DNA of 5,906 bases. It comes from an uncultured Synergistales bacterium. Its GTDB lineage: Bacteria; Synergistota; Synergistia; Synergistales; Aminobacteriaceae. The stretch is taken from assembly GCA_905233295.1 (NCBI GenBank), contig CAJODX010000068.1, forward strand, positions 1 to 5,906, in the 5' to 3' direction. The position numbers and the translations under genes were made by a program. Below the pieces are notes generated by a model that did not search any database, was not told the DNA's origin, and saw only the letters and a program-made list of their open reading frames with translations. Shown in pieces: positions 1-4,976 of this stretch; the first letter of the stretch is position 1, and the number at the start of each line of letters is the position of its first letter.

Positions 1-465
1 GAAGGCAGACCTTTGTTTGCGCGTATGCCTGACAGCAGATTTAATCTTGCGAATTTTATGCGCGTGAATCTTTACACCTCGCTCGGAGCTGTGAAACTCG
101 GTCTGGACATTTTGTTAAAAGACGAGGGCGTAAAACTCGACAGAATCACGGGACACGGCGGTCTTTTCAAAACTCCGCTCGTTATGCAGAAATTTCTCGC
201 GGCTGCTGTAAATTCACCCGTTACTGTAATGTCAACGGCTTCGGAAGGCGGCGCATGGGGAATAGCTTTGCTTGCGGCGTATCTTGCGGACGGGAAAAAA
301 GACGGCAAGCTCGAGGATTATCTTGAAAAGAGAATTTTCAGAAATCTTGCAGGTGAAGCTGTCAGCCCCGACCCTGAGGACGTTAAGGGTTTTGAAATTT
401 TTACACGGCGTTATCTCGCAGGACTTGAAATTGAAAAAGCCGCGATTAACGCAATGAAATTTTAA
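1..465 (+). CDS. araB: FGGY-family carbohydrate kinase, probable L-ribulokinase (3' part only)
   Basis: This is the C-terminal domain of a sugar kinase whose start lies left of the window; 154 codons are visible and the frame is open from base 1. FGGY kinases phosphorylate sugars with ATP, and here the likely reaction is L-ribulose to L-ribulose 5-phosphate in the cytoplasm. What is seen: a Pro-Asp-Ser-Arg-Phe-Asn-Leu-Ala-Asn-Phe-Met segment near the edge, a glycine-rich GHGGLFKTP loop (visible residues 51-59) and SEGGAWGIALLAAY (81-94). The last two correspond to the FGGY C-terminal nucleotide-binding region. The loop wording differs from the AGGGSKNP-like loop of E. coli-type AraB, so this belongs to a different FGGY branch. 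The ribulokinase call rests on neighbouring araA and araD; xylulokinase specificity is the main alternative. A TTG at 13 is internal, not a start, because homologous-looking sequence continues upstream of it. The stop codon is fused to the next gene's ribosome binding site. Confidence 0.82.
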   Translation, partial: EGRPLFARMPDSRFNLANFMRVNLYTSLGAVKLGLDILLKDEGVKLDRITGHGGLFKTPLVMQKFLAAAVNSPVTVMSTASEGGAWGIALLAAYLADGKKDGKLEDYLEKRIFRNLAGEAVSPDPEDVKGFEIFTRRYLAGLEIEKAAINAMKF

Positions 466-469
466 GGAG
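463..469 (+). promoter_or_regulatory. Ribosome binding site of transaldolase, overlapping the kinase stop codon
   Basis: TAAGGAG contains both the kinase stop codon (463-465) and a strong AAGGAG Shine-Dalgarno core (464-469). It lies 8 bases before the ATG at 478. Ribosomes ending the kinase therefore stop on the next gene's binding site, which favours translational coupling (inference). Confidence 0.85.
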
Positions 470-477
470 AAAATCTA

Positions 478-1509
478 ATGCCAACATCAGTACATGAAAC
501 TTTCAATCTCGGTCAGAGCATCTGGCTTGACTATATCGACAAAAGTTTAATCACAGGCGGACTTCAGGAATGGATCGATCTGGGCGTTGCAGGCGTAACG
601 ACAAATCCTTCGATTTTTGAAAACGCCATTGCGAAAACTTCAGACTATGACGAAGAAATAAAATCTCTCGCAAAATCCGGAAAGACTTCAGCGGAAATTT
701 ACGAGGTTCTCACTCTTCAGGAAGTCGGCGCGGCGGCTGATATAATGCGTCAGGTTTATGACAGAACGAACGGCAAAGACGGCTATGTCAGTCTTGAAGT
801 CAACCCTCTCCTCGCGTCTGACAGAGATACGACAATCTCTGAAGCTAAAAGACTTTTCGCGCTCCTCAACCGTCCGAACGTAATGATAAAAATTCCGGCA
901 ACCCCCGAAGGAATTTCAGCTTTGACTGAGTGCATTGCATCAGGCATAAATGTAAACTCGACTTTGATTTTTTCAAAAGACCAATACGCCAGCGTTGCAA
1001 AAGCCTATATTGAAGGGACTAAACGCGGCGGCAGGGCGGCTTCGGTTGCATCTGTTTTCGTAAGCCGTGTTGACACAGCCGTGGACAAACTGCTCGCGGA
1101 AAAAGATTCAGGTCTTTGCGGAAAAATCGCTGTTGACGGAATAAAACTCATCTATCAGGACTTCAAAAAGATTTTTGCAAACGAAAAATTTGTCCAGCGT
1201 CCTTTATGGGCAAGCACGGGGACAAAAAACAAATCTTACTCAGATGTCAAATACGTTGAAGAACTCATCGGGGCTGATACAGTCAACACCGTTCCGCCTG
1301 CAACGCTTGAAGCATTCGTAAATCACGGCAAAGCATCTTTGACACTCGAATCGAATCTTGGCGAGGCTGAAGATGAATTAAATAAACTCGCGGCTCTTGG
1401 AATAAATCTTGACGCGGTCTGCGCACAGCTTCTCGAAGACGGCTTGAAATCGTTCAACAAGGCTTTCGAGTCTTTGATGTCAGCGATTGAAAACAAAGCA
1501 AAAATTTAA
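478..1509 (+). CDS. tal: Transaldolase
   Basis: Transaldolase moves a dihydroxyacetone unit between sedoheptulose 7-phosphate and glyceraldehyde 3-phosphate, giving erythrose 4-phosphate and fructose 6-phosphate in the non-oxidative pentose phosphate pathway. The 343-residue protein shows the class I aldolase-type (TIM barrel) motifs in order: WLDYI with Asp18; GVTTNPSIF with Asn43; SLEVNP with Glu107; MIKIPAT with Lys138, the expected Schiff-base lysine; NVNSTLIFS with Asn160; SVFVSRVD with Ser192; and PLWASTGTKN near 242. Asp18, Glu107 and Lys138 match the catalytic triad known from E. coli TalB. Length and wording suggest the longer bacterial/cyanobacterial-actinobacterial subfamily rather than the roughly 220-residue fructose-6-phosphate aldolase-like group. 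It sits between the kinase and araA, so it is probably induced with arabinose use and carries xylulose 5-phosphate onward together with a transketolase not seen here. The ATG follows a strong ribosome binding site at good spacing. Confidence 0.96.
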   Translation: MPTSVHETFNLGQSIWLDYIDKSLITGGLQEWIDLGVAGVTTNPSIFENAIAKTSDYDEEIKSLAKSGKTSAEIYEVLTLQEVGAAADIMRQVYDRTNGKDGYVSLEVNPLLASDRDTTISEAKRLFALLNRPNVMIKIPATPEGISALTECIASGINVNSTLIFSKDQYASVAKAYIEGTKRGGRAASVASVFVSRVDTAVDKLLAEKDSGLCGKIAVDGIKLIYQDFKKIFANEKFVQRPLWASTGTKNKSYSDVKYVEELIGADTVNTVPPATLEAFVNHGKASLTLESNLGEAEDELNKLAALGINLDAVCAQLLEDGLKSFNKAFESLMSAIENKAKI

Positions 1510-1513
1510 GGAG
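1507..1513 (+). promoter_or_regulatory. Ribosome binding site that decides the araA start
   Basis: TAAGGAG again joins the upstream stop codon (1507-1509) to a Shine-Dalgarno core. A GTG codon at 1513 is in frame with araA but overlaps this core and could not use it. The ATG at 1528 lies 14 bases after the core, which is longer than usual but workable. From that ATG the protein begins like known AraA proteins (a short lead into NYEFWFVVGSQ), so 1528 is preferred. Confidence 0.75.
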
Positions 1514-1527
1514 TGAACATTTTTACA

Positions 1528-3003
1528 ATGAGCATTAAAAATTATGAATTTTGGTTTGTTGTCGGAAGCCAGTATCTTTACGGCAATGAAGTCCTTGAGA
1601 CGGTGGCTGAACGCGCTCAGGAGATGACTGACAAACTCAACGCTTCGGGTGTTCTGCCGTGCAAAATCGTTTACAAGGTTACTGCGAAGACAAACGCCGA
1701 AATTACAAACGTTGTACGCGATGCAAACCATGATACAAAATGCGCCGGAATCATCACGTGGTGTCATACGTTCAGCCCGTCAAAAATGTGGATTAACGGT
1801 CTTGTGAATCTTCAAAAACCATGGTGTCATTTTGCGACACAGTACAACCGCGAAATTCCCAACGAAGAAATTGACATGGACTTTATGAATCTGAATCAGG
1901 CTGCACACGGCGACAGAGAACACGGCTTCATCGGTGCGAGATTGAGAAGTCCTCGAAAAGTCATTGCGGGCTACTGGCAGGACAAAGACGTTCAGGAGCG
2001 TTTAGGACGTTGGATGAGAGCCGCGGCAGGAGCGGAATTTTCAAAATCTTTGAAAGTCATGCGTTTCGGCGATAATATGCGTGAAGTTGCCGTTACCGAA
2101 GGCGATAAGGTTGAAGTCCAGACTAAACTCGGCTGGCAGGTCAACACATGGCCGGTCGGTGCGCTCGTTGATGAAATGAACGCCGTTACAGAATCCGAGA
2201 TTGACGCACTGATGGACGAATATAAAAATCTTTATGATTTTGCAACGAATGACATTGAAACAGTACGCTATCAGGCACGTGAAGAGATTGCAATGAAAAA
2301 AATGTTTGACCGCGAAGGCTGCAAAGCATTTTCAAACACGTTCCAGGATCTTTACGGAATGAAACAGCTTCCCGGCATTGCAACTCAGCATCTGCTCGCG
2401 ACAGGCTACGGCTATGGAGCTGAAGGCGATTGGAAGGTTGCCGCAATGACAGCGATAATAAAATTTATGACGGAAGGTCAGTCCGGCGGCAGCGCATTTA
2501 TGGAAGACTACACCTATCATCTTGTTGAAGGACATGAATACAGTCTCGGCGCACATATGCTCGAAGTCTGTCCGTCAGTAGCGGCTGCGAAACCGAGAAT
2601 CGAAGTCCACCCGTTGGGAATCGGCGGCAAGGAAGACCCTGCAAGGCTTGTCTTTGAAGGACACGCTGGAAAAGCCGTTGTCGTAAGTCTTGTCGATATG
2701 GGCGGAAGACTGAGATTGATCTGTCAGGATATTGAATGTGTCAAACCCATAATGCCTATGCCGAATCTTCCTGTTGCGCGTGTAATGTGGCGTGCAATGC
2801 CGAACTTGAAAACAGGACTTGAATGCTGGATACTCGCCGGCGGCGCACATCACACCGTTCTCTCTTACGACGTTGACGCTGAACAGATGAGAGATTGGGC
2901 GCGTATCATGGACATTGAGTTTGTTCACATCAGCAAAGATACAACGGCTGAAAGTCTTGAACACGATTTGTTCCTGTCCGACATTGCGTGGAAGCTGAGA
3001 TAA
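1528..3003 (+). CDS. araA: L-arabinose isomerase
   Basis: AraA interconverts L-arabinose and L-ribulose in the cytoplasm, the entry step of bacterial arabinose breakdown, using a divalent metal such as manganese. From the ATG at 1528 the protein has 491 residues, close to the 500 of E. coli AraA. It starts with the family signature NYEFWFVVGSQYLYG and keeps the metal and catalytic positions: Glu299 in GAEGDW, Glu326 in FMEDYTYH, His343 in GAHMLEVCPS and the His-His pair 441-442 in GGAHHTV. These correspond to E306, E333, H350 and H450 of the E. coli enzyme. TWCHTFSPSKMW near residue 77 and HFATQYNREIP near 101 are also typical. All key residues are present, so activity is expected. Starting at the GTG at 1513 would add five residues, but that codon lies inside the ribosome binding site. 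araD follows after 6 bases, which indicates a shared transcript. Confidence 0.97.
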   Translation: MSIKNYEFWFVVGSQYLYGNEVLETVAERAQEMTDKLNASGVLPCKIVYKVTAKTNAEITNVVRDANHDTKCAGIITWCHTFSPSKMWINGLVNLQKPWCHFATQYNREIPNEEIDMDFMNLNQAAHGDREHGFIGARLRSPRKVIAGYWQDKDVQERLGRWMRAAAGAEFSKSLKVMRFGDNMREVAVTEGDKVEVQTKLGWQVNTWPVGALVDEMNAVTESEIDALMDEYKNLYDFATNDIETVRYQAREEIAMKKMFDREGCKAFSNTFQDLYGMKQLPGIATQHLLATGYGYGAEGDWKVAAMTAIIKFMTEGQSGGSAFMEDYTYHLVEGHEYSLGAHMLEVCPSVAAAKPRIEVHPLGIGGKEDPARLVFEGHAGKAVVVSLVDMGGRLRLICQDIECVKPIMPMPNLPVARVMWRAMPNLKTGLECWILAGGAHHTVLSYDVDAEQMRDWARIMDIEFVHISKDTTAESLEHDLFLSDIAWKLR

Positions 3004-3009
3004 AAAATC

Positions 3010-3714
3010 ATGTTAAAAGATTTACGCGATGCAGTTTACGAAGCCAACATGGAACTTCCGAAACGCGGGCTTGTCGTTTACACGTGGGGGAACGTTTCAG
3101 GCGTTGACAGAGATAAAGGTCTCGTTGTCATAAAGCCGTCTGGTGTTGAATATGAAGATTTAACGCCGGATAATCTCGTTGTCGTTGACTTTGACAATAA
3201 AATCGTTGAAGGCAAAATGAATCCTTCTTCCGATACGAAAACGCACGTTGAGTTATATAAATCTTTCCCGTCAGTCGGAGGGATTGTCCACACACACAGC
3301 TCTTACGCTGTCGGCTGGGCGCAGGCAGGTCGCGACATTCCCTGTTACGGCACAACGCACGCGGATTATTTTTACGGTGCTGTGCCCTGCACGAGAAATT
3401 TAACTCAAGAAGAGGTTGAAGGCGATTACGAACTCAACACAGGAAAAGTCATTGTGGCAACATTCAGCGAAAGGAAACTTGATCCTCTTGCTGTGCCGGG
3501 CGTTATATGCAGATGCCACGGACCGTTCACATGGGGAAAAAATCCCGCGCAGGCTGTTTATCACGCTGTCGTTCTTGAAGAAACGGCAAAGATGGCGATG
3601 TTCACGCTCTCTATTGACGCAAACGCGGCTGAAGCTCCAAAATATGTTCTGGACAAACATTATCTGCGCAAACACGGACCGAACGCATATTATGGACAGG
3701 GAAAAATATCCTGA
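3010..3714 (+). CDS. araD: L-ribulose-5-phosphate 4-epimerase
   Basis: AraD converts L-ribulose 5-phosphate to D-xylulose 5-phosphate, the last arabinose-specific step, by retro-aldol chemistry with zinc in the cytoplasm. The 234-residue protein belongs to the class II aldolase/AraD family and matches E. coli AraD (231 residues) almost position by position. Seen are GNVSG with Asn28, IKPSG with Lys42, SSDTKTH with Asp75, zinc ligands His94 and His96 in IVHTHSSYA, HADY with Asp119, third zinc ligand His170 in RCHGPF, and Tyr228 near the end in AYYGQ. The C-terminus extends only four residues past that motif. UlaF and SgbE (ascorbate or xylulose pathways) catalyse the same step and look alike; the adjacent araA supports AraD. 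Only a weak GAGA at 2997-3000 could serve as ribosome binding site. The ATG is 6 bases after the araA stop, so translation probably depends on coupling. Confidence 0.95.
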   Translation: MLKDLRDAVYEANMELPKRGLVVYTWGNVSGVDRDKGLVVIKPSGVEYEDLTPDNLVVVDFDNKIVEGKMNPSSDTKTHVELYKSFPSVGGIVHTHSSYAVGWAQAGRDIPCYGTTHADYFYGAVPCTRNLTQEEVEGDYELNTGKVIVATFSERKLDPLAVPGVICRCHGPFTWGKNPAQAVYHAVVLEETAKMAMFTLSIDANAAEAPKYVLDKHYLRKHGPNAYYGQGKIS

Positions 3715-3726
3715 TAGAATATCTCT

Positions 3727-3790
3727 GAGTTTCAGGCAAAAATCCGAAACATGAAACTCTGAAATTTCATCTTTCATCTTTTTCTTGCTT
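3727..3790 (+). terminator. Possible weak terminator after araD
   Basis: GAGTTTCA (3727-3734) pairs with TGAAACTC (3752-3759) as an 8-base-pair stem with a 17-base loop, starting 13 bases after the araD stop. A T-rich run (3765-3790) containing a tandem TTTCATC repeat follows. A competing shorter hairpin, ATGAAA (3751-3756) with TTTCAT (3765-3770), uses part of the same sequence. The stem is AT-rich and the T run is interrupted, so termination would be partial at best. This is an inference from base pairing only. Confidence 0.4.
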
Positions 3791-3800
3791 TCACAAAAAA

Positions 3801-3840
3801 CAGAAACGTTCCATAAATTTATTTTTACGGGAAGTTTCTG
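3801..3840. repeat. Imperfect inverted repeat upstream of the TRAP binding protein gene
   Basis: CAGAAACGTTCC (3801-3812) faces GGAAGTTTCTG (3830-3840). It forms an 11-base-pair stem with one bulged G around a 17-base AT-rich loop. Six A residues lie just before it and seven just after. Read on the minus strand it has the shape of an intrinsic terminator (stem, then T6), but no minus-strand gene ends here. On the plus strand the trailing run is A, not T, so it is not a normal terminator for araD. It could instead be an operator or a leader hairpin of the gene at 3871. No convincing -35/-10 pair was seen in this spacer. Confidence 0.5.
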
Positions 3841-3857
3841 AAAAAAATTTTAAATTA

Positions 3858-3863
3858 GGGAGG
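3858..3863 (+). promoter_or_regulatory. Strong ribosome binding site of dctP
   Basis: GGGAGG lies 7 bases upstream of the ATG at 3871, separated by a pyrimidine-rich GCTTTTTT-type spacer. It fixes the start and suggests efficient translation, as expected for an abundant binding protein. Confidence 0.85.
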
Positions 3864-3870
3864 CTTTTTT

Positions 3871-4905
3871 ATGAAAAAATTTGTAACACTCGCGCTCGTT
3901 CTCGTTCTTTCAATGACCGTTTCGTTCGTTGCATACGGCGATGAATTTGAAGGTCTTGAACCAGCAACAATCATTATGGCTGACGGTGCTGCCAAAGGCG
4001 CTGTAGGCAACCTCTGGGCGGAACTTTTTGCACAGAAACTTTCGGAAATTACAAATTACAAATTGACCGTAAATTACTACGGAAATTCCGCTCTCGGCAG
4101 CGATACGGACATCATCACACAGATGCAGGCTGGAACGGTTGACGCATGCGATATGCAGTCAATGAACGTTGTTTCATTCATTCCTCAGCTCGGCGTATTT
4201 GAACTTCCGCTTGTTTTTGCAAAATATAACACGGCAACGATTGACAAAGTTGTGAAACCCGGCAGCAAATTTTTTGACAGGCTCAACGAATCGTTCAGAA
4301 GTCGCGGCTTTGAACTCATTGACTATTTACAGGGCGGAACTTACCGTGAAATGTCATCGAACGTTCCCGCAATAACCCTCGCTGACTTTCAGGGCATAAA
4401 GATCCGTACGCTGACTTCAGAGTATCAGGTTTCTTTCTGGAAGAATCTCGGCTGCATTCCTACACCGCTCGCATTCACAGAGCTTTACACGGCTCTTCAG
4501 CAGGGTGTTGTTGAGGCGGAAGAAAACGCGATTGACACGCAGGTAAATTCGCAGTTTTATGAAGTTCAGAGATATTTGATTCTTACACATCACGTGCTTT
4601 ATGGAAATCTTCTTTACATGACAAGCGCGAAATACAATTCGCTTGCTCCTGCGTATCAGAAAGCCATTCGTGATGCGGCTCTCGCGGCTTCAGCTGAACT
4701 CCAGCCGAGACTTAAGGACATCAATGACAATGCACAGAAGGTTATGGTCGCGAACAGAGTCGAAGTCATTGAGCTTCCAAACGAAGTCGTTGATGATATG
4801 ATCAGAGCGACTGAAGAAACGAACCAACTTATCCGCAGAAACATCGGCGATGAAATCTGCGATCTTCTCATCACAAGTCTTGCTGAAGCTGACAGAGGCT
4901 ATTAA
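3871..4905 (+). CDS. dctP: TRAP transporter solute-binding protein, DctP family
   Basis: This is an extracytoplasmic solute receptor that captures a ligand and delivers it to a DctQ/DctM membrane complex driven by an ion gradient. The 344 residues begin with a signal peptide: Lys2-Lys3, a hydrophobic core at about 5-20 and a probable cut after Ala-Tyr-Gly23; no lipobox cysteine is seen. The mature part shows the DctP fold markers: YYGNSALGSDTDIITQMQAG (69-88), FELPLVF (110-116), the TYRE arginine Arg159, GIKIRT with Arg179 (the position of the conserved ligand carboxylate-binding arginine), PTPLAFTELYTALQQGVVEAEEN (197-219) and a long C-terminal helix. The usual Asp-Gly-Gln-Glu after GVV is Glu-Ala-Glu-Glu here. 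Most family ligands are organic or sugar acids; the true ligand cannot be read from sequence. No dctQ or dctM follows and a strong terminator comes 30 bases later. Location beside the arabinose operon hints at, but does not prove, a sugar-derived ligand. Confidence 0.95.
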   Translation: MKKFVTLALVLVLSMTVSFVAYGDEFEGLEPATIIMADGAAKGAVGNLWAELFAQKLSEITNYKLTVNYYGNSALGSDTDIITQMQAGTVDACDMQSMNVVSFIPQLGVFELPLVFAKYNTATIDKVVKPGSKFFDRLNESFRSRGFELIDYLQGGTYREMSSNVPAITLADFQGIKIRTLTSEYQVSFWKNLGCIPTPLAFTELYTALQQGVVEAEENAIDTQVNSQFYEVQRYLILTHHVLYGNLLYMTSAKYNSLAPAYQKAIRDAALAASAELQPRLKDINDNAQKVMVANRVEVIELPNEVVDDMIRATEETNQLIRRNIGDEICDLLITSLAEADRGY

Positions 4906-4918
4906 TCGTTTCGTGAGA

Positions 4919-4933
4919 TTTTGAATTTCAAAA
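4919..4933. repeat. 15-base perfect palindrome between dctP and its terminator
   Basis: TTTTGAA and TTCAAAA flank a single central T at 4926. It sits 13 bases after the dctP stop and directly before the terminator stem. It is AT-only apart from one G and one C, so chance is a fair explanation; a small protein-binding site is possible. Confidence 0.35.
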
Positions 4934-4935
4934 TG

Positions 4936-4973
4936 AAAGACACCGGCGGAATTTAAAAACCGGTGTCTTTTTT
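4936..4973 (+). terminator. Strong intrinsic terminator of dctP, possibly bidirectional
   Basis: AAAGACACCGG (4936-4946) pairs perfectly with CCGGTGTCTTT (4960-4970), an 11-base-pair stem with a GC-rich upper part and a 13-base loop. It runs into a T6 tract (4968-4973). This is a textbook rho-independent terminator for the plus strand. The minus-strand gene stops at 4977-4979, just beyond it. Read from that side the stem is followed by TTTCATTTTG, so it may stop both convergent transcripts. Confidence 0.92.
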
Positions 4974-4976
4974 ATT

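Noticed and set aside
13..15. TTG as the start of a short 150-residue protein
   Set aside because: The four codons before it are in frame and read as kinase sequence (Gly-Arg-Pro before Leu-Phe), and the protein is clearly only the C-terminal half of an FGGY kinase.
1513..1527. GTG start giving a 496-residue AraA
   Set aside because: The codon overlaps the only Shine-Dalgarno core and adds five residues not typical of the family; the ATG at 1528 fits better.
2186..2964. Long minus-strand reading frames inside araA
   Set aside because: They overlap a clearly real gene, have Cys-, Ser- and Phe-rich random-looking translations with no motifs, and lack ribosome binding sites.
3400..3777. Minus-strand reading frame of 125 codons over the araD 3' end
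   Set aside because: It is mostly antisense to conserved araD sequence and its translation has no recognisable domain.
3785..3817. Promoter for dctP (TTGCTT ... CATAAA)
   Set aside because: The spacing is 21 bases and both boxes match the consensus poorly; no better pair was seen, so a promoter is not annotated.
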